Source: Polyangiaceae bacterium (GTDB taxonomy: Bacteria; Myxococcota_A; Polyangia; Polyangiales; Polyangiaceae). Taken from it: a DNA stretch of 64,000 nucleotides. The stretch covers positions 1,178,001-1,242,000 of the forward strand of contig JABTUA010000001.1 in assembly GCA_015075635.1 (NCBI GenBank). The letters are read 5' to 3'. Of the stretch, positions 9,675-19,192 are shown piece by piece. The translations under genes were made by a program, and so were the position numbers. The notes beneath the pieces were generated by a model that was not told where the DNA came from, made no database searches, and worked only from the letters and a program-made list of their open reading frames with translations. The first letter of the stretch is position 1, and each line of letters begins with the position of its first letter.

Positions 9675-11441
9675 TCAGCGGCCAGGTTTTGGGGGCGCAG
9701 CCGAGCCCCGGGCGGTCCCCGACTCGGTCCAGGAGCGCTCGGCGCCGATTGCCACCCACTTGAGCTCCGCCTTGGTCGCACCGGCCGAAACCGAGACGTC
9801 CGAGCCGTTCGGCGCCGGCAGCGTCAGGCTCTTCTCCTGGCCGAGCTTCTTCAACGTCGCGGCGTCCGCGGTAAGGGCAGCGATGCCGAGGGCGGCGAAC
9901 TGCGGCACGATGCCGGCGGGCAAGTGCTCGGCAATGACGGCCCGGAGCGCGGGCAGGTCGGAGGCGTAGCGCGCCGCCCAGCGCACGGCATCCAGGGACG
10001 AGAGCAGCATGGCGCTCGGCTCCGTCATGGTCGCGCGCTCTTTCACCAACGAAAGCGTCGCCGCGGCGTTCCATCCCGCCGGTGGGGGCAGCGTCGAGAG
10101 CGGCGTCTTGCCGCCGTCGCCCTCGCCCTTGCCTTTGGCCTTGCCCTTGCGCACGATCAGCACGTCGTCCGTGGGTAGGGTGCGCGGCACGGTCACCCGC
10201 ACTGGGCGCTTGAAGGAGCGCGGGTCTCCGACGCTGCCCGACGCGACGGCGTAGGCGATGGTCTCCGCCGAGGCGACGACGAAGCGACGCTCGGGGGGAG
10301 CGCTCGGCTCCGGATCGCAGGTCCTGAGCGAGACGCCACCGGCGGGCGGGGGGTAGAGCTCGCCGGTGACCAGGCGCTGATCGGGCTCGATGAGCCGAGC
10401 GCCTGTGGCGATCAGATCCACGAGCGCGCCGGAGTGCGCGAGCACCTCGAGAGCTTGGCGAGACGGGGGGGCGATGAGCAGGTCCAGCCGGGGCGGGACG
10501 CGCTTGCTCTTGAGCAGCGCAGCCGCGGCCAACAGGTCGCGGAGCGAGGCGCCGGTGTCGCCGCCGAGCACCACCTGGAGGACCGGCTTGCCGGCGAGCT
10601 CGCGGACGGGCCGGACCACGCCCTGTTCGTCCATCACCAAGGGATCGACCGCGGACAGATCCACGCTGATCACGTCGTCGCAGGGGGCGCCGGGATCCGG
10701 CGTCAGGCTGCGGTGCGCCTTGGAACGGCGCTGGTCGCGCAGGTAGACCTCGGTCTTCTCGTCGCTGACGAAGACCGCAGCGGTAGCGCCCAGATGGGGT
10801 CCGAGGGCGGCCAGCACGGCGCGATCGGGCACCGAGAGCAGGCGCGCGCTCGGGCCCGCGAACTCGATGACGACGGGCGCCTGATGCTCGCGGTCCACTC
10901 GCTGGATGACGTCTCCGAGGCCGCGACGCACGAGCTCCAGCGCGACGTCGCGCACGCACACGAAGGGGCGGATCCTACCGGAGAGCAGCACTTGGATGCT
11001 GCGCGGAGGCCTGAGCCAGATCGCGCCGGTCGCCAATGCCTCCGCCAGCTGCGACGGCGCCGCGACCAGAGTCAGCATGCCCACGCCGCCCACCGCGGCG
11101 ATCCGGGGCTCGTCGCACAGCGCGAGGCGCGCGGGGCTGCCGAATCGCTCCAGGTGGACCGGGGCGGGAAAGCCGATCCCCGGGCGCGACAAGAGGAGCC
11201 CCGTGCCGAGCGCCGCGCGCATCACGCGGTCGCCGGCGGTCTCTGCGCCGTCCGTCGTGACGCAGCGCGTGTCGTAGGCGACCGCGACTTCGACCGCGCA
11301 CTTCTTCATGCCGGCCTGGAGCGCTTCGCCGAGCGCGCGCGAGGGATCGCGGGCCAGGATGACCTGGTCCACCTTCACTCGAACCAGCTCGCCTTTGAGC
11401 TCTGGATCGTCGGCCCGTCCTGCGAGGACCTTCTGTGTCAT
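9675..11441 (-). CDS. Aconitase-fold protein lacking the iron-sulphur ligands (pseudo-aconitase)
   Basis: A 588-residue protein from the ATG at 11441 that follows aconitase/homoaconitase collinearly: 'MTQKVL', 'LLLSRPGIG...VHLERFGSPAR', 'AAVGGVGML', 'LLSGRIRP...RDVALEL', 'LSVPDRAVL...LGATAAVFVSDE', 'LRDLLAAAALLKSKRV', then a swivel domain ('KRPVRVTVPRTLP'). The catalytic positions are replaced. GSDSHT has become CDEPRI (109-114), GSCTNG has become GGDTGA (293-298), the GPxCxxC segment has become EPDQRLVTG (352-360), and the SSREHAA arginine motif is gone. It therefore cannot hold a normal [4Fe-4S] cluster. Length and reading frame are intact, so it appears to be a maintained non-catalytic paralogue. 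Role unknown; RNA binding or regulation would be speculation. Confidence 0.9.
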   Translation of the reverse strand: MTQKVLAGRADDPELKGELVRVKVDQVILARDPSRALGEALQAGMKKCAVEVAVAYDTRCVTTDGAETAGDRVMRAALGTGLLLSRPGIGFPAPVHLERFGSPARLALCDEPRIAAVGGVGMLTLVAAPSQLAEALATGAIWLRPPRSIQVLLSGRIRPFVCVRDVALELVRRGLGDVIQRVDREHQAPVVIEFAGPSARLLSVPDRAVLAALGPHLGATAAVFVSDEKTEVYLRDQRRSKAHRSLTPDPGAPCDDVISVDLSAVDPLVMDEQGVVRPVRELAGKPVLQVVLGGDTGASLRDLLAAAALLKSKRVPPRLDLLIAPPSRQALEVLAHSGALVDLIATGARLIEPDQRLVTGELYPPPAGGVSLRTCDPEPSAPPERRFVVASAETIAYAVASGSVGDPRSFKRPVRVTVPRTLPTDDVLIVRKGKAKGKGEGDGGKTPLSTLPPPAGWNAAATLSLVKERATMTEPSAMLLSSLDAVRWAARYASDLPALRAVIAEHLPAGIVPQFAALGIAALTADAATLKKLGQEKSLTLPAPNGSDVSVSAGATKAELKWVAIGAERSWTESGTARGSAAPPKPGR

Positions 11442-11804
11442 TGTGCGGGGCGGATCCCCCGCTCGCGCACGCATGGGCTTCGACTACCTACCTCGAGCGA
11501 GCAAGTTTCACGTCTCGAGACCTCGCGCCTCGAGAGGGACGGGAAGGTAGCCGCTCGCCGTCGGGGGGGTCAAGGACGGTCAGCGGGCAGATCTCCCTGG
11601 TGGACATCCCCCAGCCGGCGTCCGGGTGCAAGTCCCATGGCTGGCCGGGTCCAGGGGCTCGGTTTTGGCCGGATTTCTGCGGCCGGTCGCATTCTCGGCC
11701 CCAGCCCGGGGCCCCCGGTCCGGACGGCTGGCGGGCGCCGTCGTCGAGCGCGCCACACGCAGAAACATTCACTCGTTTGGGCCAAAGCCAGTACGATTTG
11801 GCCC
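11442..11804. other. Divergent intergenic region between pseudo-aconitase and LC7 genes
   Basis: A 363-base gap between two divergent genes, so promoters for both should lie here. No credible protein frame was found. A GC-rich stretch around 11600-11720 has several short self-complementary runs (for example CGGCC/GGCCG blocks), but no recognisable riboswitch core. AT-richer bases (about 11760-11800) sit directly before the LC7 gene and are the best promoter candidate. No SD closer than the poor AGCC context was seen. Confidence 0.5.
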
Positions 11805-12167
11805 ATGTTCAAGGAGGCGCTGCAGGGCGTGGTCGACGGCGTGGAAGGCGGCATGGCCGGGCTTCTCATGGACTTCGAGGGCATTCCGCTCGAAAGCTAC
11901 GCCAAGAACGAGTCGCCGTTCGACATCGAGACCGTGGGCGCGGAGGTCAGCGTGGTGGTCAAAGCGATCCAGCGGGCCTCGGAGATGCTGGATGCGGGCG
12001 ACACACGCGAGGTGGCCTTCAAGAGCGCCAAAATGGTCACCTTGATCCGCGTGCTCAACGAAAACTATTTCGTGGCCATCACGCTGACGCCCGAGGGCAA
12101 CCTGGGCAAGGGGCGCTTCCTACTGCGTCTGGCCGCGCCCAAGCTGGTCGAAGAGCTGGGCTCCTGA
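11805..12167 (+). CDS. Roadblock/LC7-domain protein
   Basis: A 120-residue protein that is essentially one roadblock/LC7 domain: 'GVEGGMAGLLMDFEGIPLESY' (first strands), a long helix 'EVSVVVKAIQRASEMLD', then 'VTLIRVLNENYFVAITLTPEGNLGKGRFLLRLAAPKLVEEL'. The GNLGKGRFLLR segment is the typical C-terminal hairpin-helix. LC7 proteins dimerise and often regulate small Ras-like GTPases; MglB in Myxococcus is the known GAP for MglA. No GTPase of that type is encoded in the window, so the partner is unknown. aroQ starts ten bases downstream. Confidence 0.88.
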   Translation: MFKEALQGVVDGVEGGMAGLLMDFEGIPLESYAKNESPFDIETVGAEVSVVVKAIQRASEMLDAGDTREVAFKSAKMVTLIRVLNENYFVAITLTPEGNLGKGRFLLRLAAPKLVEELGS

Positions 12168-12177
12168 CGGATCGACC

Positions 12178-12729
12178 ATGACGGCGCGCTCGCGTCGAGG
12201 TGCTCCTGCGGTCGCGGGCCGTCGTACTCGCGCGCCGCGCGTGCCGCCGCGCCGCCGCCCCGCGCGTGGGGCTCGGGTCGAGCGCATCTTGGTCCTGAGC
12301 GGTCCCAACCTGGACCGGCTGGGCCGGCGCGAGCCCGAGATCTACGGCACGCTCACGCTCGCCCAGATCCACGAGCGTCTGGCCCTCGCCGCGCGCGAGC
12401 TCGGCGCCGAGGTCGTGTGCCGCCAGAGCAACCACGAGGGCGAGCTGATCGATTGGATCAACGGGGCGGACGACGCTGGGCTCAACGGGATCCTGATCAA
12501 CCCCGGCGCGCTCACCCACACTTCCTGGGCGCTCCACGACGCCCTCAAGGGCTGCGGGCTGCCGGCCGTCGAGGTCCACCTCACCAACCCGGACGCTCGC
12601 GAGGAGTTCCGGCGTCGCTCCCGCACCGCTCCGGCGTGTCTGGGCAGGGTCGCCGGCTTTGGTGCGGACTCGTATCTCTTGGCGCTTCGTGGTCTCGTCG
12701 AGCACTTACGCGCGCCGCGTCCGCGCTGA
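12178..12729 (+). CDS. aroQ: 3-dehydroquinate dehydratase, type II
   Basis: A 183-residue protein. The type II dehydroquinase core starts at about residue 36 (ILVLSGPNLDRLG) with the catalytic Tyr in REPEIYG (about residue 55), SNHEGEL, the NPGALTHTSWAL loop, VEVHLTN and a GFGADSYLLAL end. It dehydrates 3-dehydroquinate in the shikimate pathway. Residues 1-35 are an Arg/Pro/Ala-rich extension absent from ordinary AroQ (about 145-150 residues). No in-frame ATG/GTG was found nearer the core, so either the extension is real or a non-standard start is used. The aroQ-accB-accC order is common in bacteria. Confidence 0.95.
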   Translation: MTARSRRGAPAVAGRRTRAPRVPPRRRPARGARVERILVLSGPNLDRLGRREPEIYGTLTLAQIHERLALAARELGAEVVCRQSNHEGELIDWINGADDAGLNGILINPGALTHTSWALHDALKGCGLPAVEVHLTNPDAREEFRRRSRTAPACLGRVAGFGADSYLLALRGLVEHLRAPRPR

Positions 12730-12996
12730 GCGCCGCACAGCGTCAGGCCGACTTCCGCCGTCCTGCCATCCGCAAATCACGGCCTGCCACGGAGTCCACG
12801 GTCCACGAGAGCTCCGGCGGGTTGGCCAATTCCCGCCGTCCGGTGGGAATTGCCGCAGGGCGTTTCCCGAGCGCGCTTCGAGGAAGCGGGGCAGGGCGAG
12901 GGACGAAACCCGAGTCGGAACGGCGCGAACTCGGCTTCGCGGCCCAGAAAATCACTCGCTTTACCCTGCAACGAATCCCGGAGTAGCTTCCGCGCG

Positions 12997-13464
12997 ATGG
13001 ACCTTCCGCTGAAGCAGATCAAGAACCTGCTCAAGACCCTCGAGGACGGTGGCGCCGCCGAGTTCGAGTACGAAGACGAGAAGGTGCGCGTCCGCATCTC
13101 GATGGCGCGGGGAGCGCCGCTGGTCACGGCCGCTCAGCTGCAGGCCGCTCCGGCTCAGGTCCCGGTGACCACCAGCGCGGCGGCCGCCGCCAGCGCTGCC
13201 AAGAAGGACGAGGGTGACCCCAGCGTGGTGTTCATCACCTCGCCGTTCGTCGGCACCTTCTATCGCTCGCCGGCGCCCGACGCCGACCCCTTCGTCGAGG
13301 TCGGGGCCGTGGTGAAGAAGGGGCAGACGCTCTGCATCGTCGAGGCCATGAAGCTGATGAACGAAATCGAGGCGGAGTTCCCCGGCAGCATCGTCGAGGT
13401 GCTGGTCGAGAACGGGCAGAGCGTGGAGTTCGGGCAGAAGCTCTTCAAGCTCAAGAAGAGCTGA
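12997..13464 (+). CDS. accB: Biotin carboxyl carrier protein of acetyl-CoA carboxylase
   Basis: A 155-residue protein from the ATG at 12997. It has an N-terminal alpha/beta part ('[22 protein letters not shown]...') and an Ala/Pro-rich linker (about 50-70). A C-terminal biotinyl domain follows, with '[22 protein letters not shown]' and the EAMKLMNE motif, whose Lys119 is the biotinylation site. It carries CO2 between biotin carboxylase and carboxyltransferase. The accC start follows three bases after the stop. The 267 bases upstream carry no gene. Confidence 0.97.
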   Translation: MDLPLKQIKNLLKTLEDGGAAEFEYEDEKVRVRISMARGAPLVTAAQLQAAPAQVPVTTSAAAAASAAKKDEGDPSVVFITSPFVGTFYRSPAPDADPFVEVGAVVKKGQTLCIVEAMKLMNEIEAEFPGSIVEVLVENGQSVEFGQKLFKLKKS

Positions 13465-13467
13465 GCC

Positions 13468-14826
13468 ATGTTCCGCAAGGTCCTCATCGCCAACCGCGGC
13501 GAAATCGCCATGCGCGTCATCCGCGCGTGCCGCGAGCTCGACGTCAAGACCGTGGCGGTCCACTCGGAGGCGGACACCAAGGCGCTGCACGTGCGCTTCG
13601 CCGACGAGGCCGTGTGCATCGGCCCGGCGCCGGCGTCCCAGAGCTACCTGAACGTCCCCGCGATCATCAGCGCCGCGGAGATCACTGGCGCCGACGCCAT
13701 CCACCCGGGCTACGGCTTCCTGAGCGAGAACTCCGAGTTCGCGCAGGTCGTCGCGCGCTGCGGCCTGACCTTCATCGGCCCGCGGCCCGAGGCGATGAAG
13801 CAGTGGGGTGACAAGCTCACCGGCCGCGAAGCGGCTCGAAGGTTCGGCTTGCCGCTCCTCCCCGGCAGCGAGGCGCTCCAGAACGCGTCCCACGCCGAGA
13901 GCGAGGCGAAACGTGTGGGGCTCCCCGTGATGGTCAAGGCGCGAGGCGGCGGCGGCGGCCGCGGCATGCGCGTGGTGCGCAAGCTCTCCGAGGTTCGCCG
14001 CGCCTTCGAGAGCGCCACGGCCGAGGCCATGGCGAGCTTCAAGAACCCGGAGCTGTACCTGGAGCGCTTCGTGGAGAGGCCTCGCCACATCGAGTTTCAG
14101 GCGCTGGCCGACGACCACGGTCAGGTCTGGACGCTGGGCGAGCGCGAGTGCTCCTTGCAGCGCAGGAACCAGAAGCTGGTGGAGGAGTCCCCCAGCTACG
14201 CCATGGGGGAGAAGCTCCGCTCGGAGATGGGCGAGCGCATCCGCAAGGCCATCCGCGAGACGGGCTACACCTCCCTGGGCACGCTCGAGTTCCTGATGGA
14301 CGAGGACAAGAGCCTCTACTTCATGGAGATGAACACGCGAGTCCAGGTCGAGCACCCGGTGACCGAGCTGGTGACCGGCGTGGACCTCGTCGTGGAGCAG
14401 ATCCGCGTGGCTGCGGGCGAGAAGCTCGAGCTGCCGGACACGCGCCCGTGGAAGTTCCGCGGCCACGCCATCGAGTGTCGGATCATGGCCGAAGACCCCG
14501 AGACCTTCGCGCCCTGGCCCGGGCTCATCACCGAGTACCACCCGCCCGGCGGCGGCGGCGTCCGCGTCGACTCCGGCATCTACGGCGGCTGGACCGTGCC
14601 GCAGCACTACGACTCGCTCCTGGCCAAGGTGATCGTGCACGCTCCCACCCGGGAGCAGGCCATCGTCAAGATGGATTGCGCCCTGGACGAGTTCATCATC
14701 GGCGGCATCCGCACCAACATCGACTTCCACAAGCGCATGTTGGCCGATCCGGAGGTGCGCGAGGCGCGCATGACCACCCGGACCGTGGAGCGCATCATGG
14801 AACAGCGCAAGCGCGAGCGGGTGTAA
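13468..14826 (+). CDS. accC: Biotin carboxylase subunit of acetyl-CoA carboxylase
   Basis: A 452-residue protein of standard AccC length. It begins 'FRKVLIANRGEIAMRVIRACRE' and has the HPGYGFLSEN motif, the Gly-rich ATP loop (GGGGGRGM, about 160-167), the ATP-grasp core and EMNTRVQVEHPVTE (about 286-299) with the catalytic residues. The C-terminal domain shows 'GHAIECRI'. It carboxylates biotin on AccB using ATP and bicarbonate. The carboxyltransferase genes (accA/accD) are not in the window. A meaB paralogue follows after 13 bases, so this biotin carboxylase may also serve a propionyl-CoA carboxylase; that is inference. Confidence 0.97.
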   Translation: MFRKVLIANRGEIAMRVIRACRELDVKTVAVHSEADTKALHVRFADEAVCIGPAPASQSYLNVPAIISAAEITGADAIHPGYGFLSENSEFAQVVARCGLTFIGPRPEAMKQWGDKLTGREAARRFGLPLLPGSEALQNASHAESEAKRVGLPVMVKARGGGGGRGMRVVRKLSEVRRAFESATAEAMASFKNPELYLERFVERPRHIEFQALADDHGQVWTLGERECSLQRRNQKLVEESPSYAMGEKLRSEMGERIRKAIRETGYTSLGTLEFLMDEDKSLYFMEMNTRVQVEHPVTELVTGVDLVVEQIRVAAGEKLELPDTRPWKFRGHAIECRIMAEDPETFAPWPGLITEYHPPGGGGVRVDSGIYGGWTVPQHYDSLLAKVIVHAPTREQAIVKMDCALDEFIIGGIRTNIDFHKRMLADPEVREARMTTRTVERIMEQRKRERV

Positions 14827-14839
14827 GCTCGGGCTCGGG

Positions 14840-15859
14840 ATGGCGAGCGACCTTCCGAGCAGGATCCTTGCTGGGGACCCACGCGCCGCGGCTCGGGCCT
14901 GCCGCGCGGTGGACGATCGGCTCGAGGGCCACCGCGAGCTGATGAAGGCCCTGTACCCGAAGACCGGCGACGCCTGGCTGATCGGCGTCACGGGCACACC
15001 CGGGGCCGGCAAGAGCACGCTGACCGACCAGCTCATCACGCAGTTCCGCGGGGCGGGTGAGCGCGTCGCCGTCGTGGCGGTGGACCCCACCAGCCCGTTC
15101 TCCGGCGGCGCCATCCTGGGCGACCGCATCCGCATGCAGCGGCACTTCGAGGACCCCGAGGTGTTCATCCGCTCCGTCGCCACGCGCGGCGCGCTGGGTG
15201 GGCTCTCGCGCTCCACCAGCGACATCAGCCGTATCCTGGACGCTTGGGGCGCCAGGGTCGTCATCGTCGAGACCGTCGGTGTGGGCCAGGACGAGCTCGA
15301 GGTCACGCGCATGGCGCACACCACCCTGGTGGTGATGGCGCCCGGCATGGGCGACGACGTGCAGGCGATCAAGGCCGGCATCCTGGAGTGCGCGGACGTG
15401 TTCGCCGTGAACAAAGCCGACCGCGACGGCGCCGACGCCACCGTGCGCGACCTGGAGGTGATGCTCGCGCTCTCCGGCGACATCTACTCGGTGGCCGCTG
15501 GGAAGGGACGTGGCCATAGCGCCGTGACCGTCGGCGGCCGAGCCGCCCAAGGTGCCAGCGGTGACGCCTGGACGCCGCCCATCGTGAAGACCGCCGCAAC
15601 TCGCGGCACGGGCATCCCCGAGCTCGCGGCCAAGCTGCGCGAGCACCGTGTCTGGCTCGACGGTGAAGCGGGCAAGCTGCGGCGCGCCGAGCGCCTGCAC
15701 CTCTCGATGCTGGCGTTCCTGCGCGAAGCCCTGACCGAAGAGGCGACCCGAGAGCTGGGAGCCGAAGTCGAGCGAGCCGCGGAGCGCGTCCAGCGCAAGG
15801 AGACCGATCCCTACACGGCTTCGGAGGAGCTGATCGCAGAGTTCCGAGCCAGGGGATGA
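14840..15859 (+). CDS. meaB: Second MeaB-type G3E GTPase (acyl-CoA mutase chaperone)
   Basis: A 339-residue GTPase with P-loop GTPGAGKS (about 52-59), 'DPTSPFSGGAILGDRIRM', 'VETVGVGQDELEV', 'APGMGDDVQAIKAGI' and NKADRDG. A C-terminal dimerisation helix segment follows. It differs from the copy at 3884 (PTSPFSGG against PSSAVSGG), resembling the MeaB/IcmF-G subclass more than the ArgK subclass. Its place between accC and the YgfK-like gene suggests service to a different B12-dependent mutase encoded elsewhere, or redundancy. Confidence 0.93.
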   Translation: MASDLPSRILAGDPRAAARACRAVDDRLEGHRELMKALYPKTGDAWLIGVTGTPGAGKSTLTDQLITQFRGAGERVAVVAVDPTSPFSGGAILGDRIRMQRHFEDPEVFIRSVATRGALGGLSRSTSDISRILDAWGARVVIVETVGVGQDELEVTRMAHTTLVVMAPGMGDDVQAIKAGILECADVFAVNKADRDGADATVRDLEVMLALSGDIYSVAAGKGRGHSAVTVGGRAAQGASGDAWTPPIVKTAATRGTGIPELAAKLREHRVWLDGEAGKLRRAERLHLSMLAFLREALTEEATRELGAEVERAAERVQRKETDPYTASEELIAEFRARG

Positions 15860-15878
15860 CCAGGTATCATCCCGTGCC

Positions 15879-17915
15879 GTGGCCGAGCTCGTCCCGTACC
15901 CCTTCGCGCGCCTCCTGACTCGGGCCTTCAGCGAGCTCGAGCACGAGCAGGCGATGTTCCACCTGCCGGAGAAGAAGTTCGTGCGCGGGCTGCCGGAGAA
16001 GGACCTGTCCGTGGCCTTCCACGGCCACACGGCCGCCTCGCCCCTCGGCCCCGCGGCGGGGCCGCACTCGCAGCTCGCGCAGAACATCGTGCTCTCGTTT
16101 TTGGGCGGCGGTCGCATCTTCGAGCTGAAGACCGTGCAGATCATGGATCGCCTCCAGATCCCGCGGCCGTGCATCGACGCCCAGACCATCGGCTACAACG
16201 TCGAGTGGTCGCAGGAGCTGACGCTCGAGCAGTCACTCGAGGAGTACGTGAAGGCTTCGATGCTGCTCGAGATCCTGATCGCGAGCGGGAAGCTGAAGCT
16301 CCAGCCGGGCTTCGATCGCTGGGTGTTCGACATGAGCGTCGGCTACGACCTCGCGGGCATCCAGAACGAACGCGTGCAGGCGTTCCTCTCGGGCATGCTG
16401 GACGCGAGCGCCGTGGTCGAGCGGCTGCGCCGGCAGATCCCGCCGGCCTTCGCCCGCTACCGAGAGCTGCCGTTCCGCACCCGCCTCGCCGACACGCTCA
16501 CGCTCTCGACCTTCCACGGTTGCCCGCCCGACGAGATCGAGCGCATCACCGCTTTCTTGCTGGAGAAGCTCGGCTTGCACTGCATCGTGAAGCTGAACCC
16601 GACCTTGCTCGGCAAGACGGAGGTGCGCCGCCTGCTCAACGACGTGCTCGGCTACGCCGACCACGCGCCCGACGAAGCCTTCGACAAGGACGCGACCTGG
16701 GAGCAGGCCGTGGACTTCGTGGGTCGGCTCGGTGACAAGGCCAAGGGCCTCGGCCGCGGCTTCGGCGTGAAGTTCACCAACACGCTGATCGTGCAGAACG
16801 AGCGCAGCTTCTTCCCGGCCACCGAGAAGGTCATGTACCTGTCCGGGCAGCCGCTGCACGTCCTGGCGATGAGCCTCGTCGGTCGCTTTCGCGAGGCCTT
16901 CGGCGACCGCTATCCGATCTCGTTCTCCGCCGGCATCGACGCCAAGAACTTCCCGGACGCGGTGAGCCTGGGCCTGGTGCCGGTCACGGTGTGCACCGAT
17001 CTGCTCCGCACCGGCGGCTACGCGCGCATGGAGGGCTACTTCCGCGAGCTCGGCACGCGCATGGGCCCCGCAGGGAGCGTCGGCGACTTCATCATCCGCG
17101 CCAAGGGACGAGGCGAGGCTGCGCTCGAGCGCGCCGGCGGTGGAGGCAGCGCCGAGTGCCGTGCCGCGCTCCTGTCCGGCGCCGATCTCGCTGCGGCGGC
17201 GGGACCGAAGCTCTACCCACGCTGGGTCTCGGAGGCGAAGCTCGAGAACACGCGCGCCTACCTCGACGCCCTGCTCGCCGATCCGCGTTACACCCGCGCC
17301 GCCACCAACAAGCCGCCGAAGAAGGTGGGCTCGCTGCTCGTCCTGTTCGACTGCCTGACCTGCGACAAGTGCATCCCGGTCTGCCCGAACGACGCGAACT
17401 TCACCTACGAGCTGCCGAAGATGGAAGTGCCGATCCAGAAGGCCGTGCGCGACCCCTCGGGCGCCTTCCAGATCCGCACCGAAGGCAGCCACACGGTGGA
17501 GAAGAAGCACCAGATCGCGAACTACGCCGACTTCTGCAACGAGTGCGGCAACTGCGACGTGTTCTGCCCGGAGGACGGCGGCCCGTACCTGCTCAAGCCG
17601 CGCTTCTTCGGCAGCCGCGAGGAGTTCGCGAAACACCAGAATCGCGACGGCTTCTTCGTCGAGCGCCTGGGCGCGGGCTTCGCCGTGCTCGGCCGCTTCC
17701 AGGGTCGTGACTTCGGCGCCAGCTTCGAGAACGGCCGCGCCAGCTACACGGGCGCCGGCTTCGAGCTCAGCTGCGACGCCGACGACCCCACACAGAACCT
17801 GAGCGGCCACGCCAGCGTCGAGGTCGATCTCACCTACCTCCGGCTGATGAAGCTCCTGGGCAAGAGCGTGCTCGACGAGAGCGGGGTGAGCTACGTCAGC
17901 GCCCCGAGCGAGTGA
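15879..17915 (+). CDS. YgfK-like iron-sulphur oxidoreductase lacking the central flavin module
   Basis: A 678-residue protein from a GTG. The N-terminal 450 residues match the dihydroorotate/dihydropyrimidine dehydrogenase-like half of E. coli YgfK: 'ATSPLGPAAGPHSQLAQNIV'-type start, 'ELKTVQIMDRL', 'FDMSVGYDLAGI', 'TLSTFHGCPPDEIE', 'VKLNPTLLG', 'GVKFTNTL', 'PISFSAGID', 'TDLLRTGGYARM'. The C-terminus has two 4Fe-4S motifs, CLTCDKCIPVCPNDAN (about 492) and CNECGNCDVFCPEDGG (about 553). YgfK proteins are about 1030 residues because a GltD-like FAD/NADPH module lies between these parts; here only about 40 residues link them. YgfK acts in anaerobic purine/urate breakdown. Electron donor unknown; probably ferredoxin. 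Confidence 0.88.
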   Translation: MAELVPYPFARLLTRAFSELEHEQAMFHLPEKKFVRGLPEKDLSVAFHGHTAASPLGPAAGPHSQLAQNIVLSFLGGGRIFELKTVQIMDRLQIPRPCIDAQTIGYNVEWSQELTLEQSLEEYVKASMLLEILIASGKLKLQPGFDRWVFDMSVGYDLAGIQNERVQAFLSGMLDASAVVERLRRQIPPAFARYRELPFRTRLADTLTLSTFHGCPPDEIERITAFLLEKLGLHCIVKLNPTLLGKTEVRRLLNDVLGYADHAPDEAFDKDATWEQAVDFVGRLGDKAKGLGRGFGVKFTNTLIVQNERSFFPATEKVMYLSGQPLHVLAMSLVGRFREAFGDRYPISFSAGIDAKNFPDAVSLGLVPVTVCTDLLRTGGYARMEGYFRELGTRMGPAGSVGDFIIRAKGRGEAALERAGGGGSAECRAALLSGADLAAAAGPKLYPRWVSEAKLENTRAYLDALLADPRYTRAATNKPPKKVGSLLVLFDCLTCDKCIPVCPNDANFTYELPKMEVPIQKAVRDPSGAFQIRTEGSHTVEKKHQIANYADFCNECGNCDVFCPEDGGPYLLKPRFFGSREEFAKHQNRDGFFVERLGAGFAVLGRFQGRDFGASFENGRASYTGAGFELSCDADDPTQNLSGHASVEVDLTYLRLMKLLGKSVLDESGVSYVSAPSE

Positions 17916-17939
17916 AGGCGAGCGTCACGCCGCGCGCGC

Positions 17940-18206
17940 CTATTTCAGCTGGCTGTCCTTGCTGCCGCGCCGGTTGTACAGGCTCGGCTGTCCCTCTTGC
18001 TGGTCGGCCTCGGACTGGCACTGAACGCAGCGGCGCACGCCGGCGACCGCGCGGCGCCGCGCCGCCGGGATCTCCTCCCCGCAGTCCTCGCAATGGGTGA
18101 GGCTCTCGGTCTGGGCCAGACGGCTCCGGACGCGGGCGACCTCGCTCTCCACGGTCGCGTCGATCTGTTCCTGTACGGCTCCGTCGTGAGCCCAACCGCT
18201 GGCCAT
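17940..18206 (-). CDS. ybiI: DksA/TraR C4 zinc-finger protein, YbiI type
   Basis: An 88-residue protein beginning 'MASGWAHDGAVQEQIDATVE' and ending 'YNRRGSKDSQLK', which is the hallmark of the YbiI subfamily. The zinc-binding Cys residues are Cys39, Cys42, Cys60 and Cys63 (CEDC...CVQC), with an 'IPAARRRAVAGVRRC' segment between. YbiI-like proteins lack the long coiled coil of DksA, and their role at RNA polymerase is not established. The gene is convergent with the YgfK-like gene (24 bases between stops) and lies downstream of the purine-type operon. Confidence 0.93.
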   Translation of the reverse strand: MASGWAHDGAVQEQIDATVESEVARVRSRLAQTESLTHCEDCGEEIPAARRRAVAGVRRCVQCQSEADQQEGQPSLYNRRGSKDSQLK

Positions 18207-18262
18207 GAGAAGTTCCTTGTTCGAAGGTATCACGCGCCGGGCCGCGCGCACGGCCCCTGACG

Positions 18263-19188
<926 letters not shown>

Positions 19189-19192
<4 letters not shown>

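Noticed and set aside
11615..11680. Cobalamin-riboswitch-like core (GGTGCAAGTCCC) in the gap before the LC7 gene.
   Set aside because: Only the short B12-box-like core is present; the downstream GCCACTG and the other conserved arms are missing, and the adjacent gene is not B12-related.
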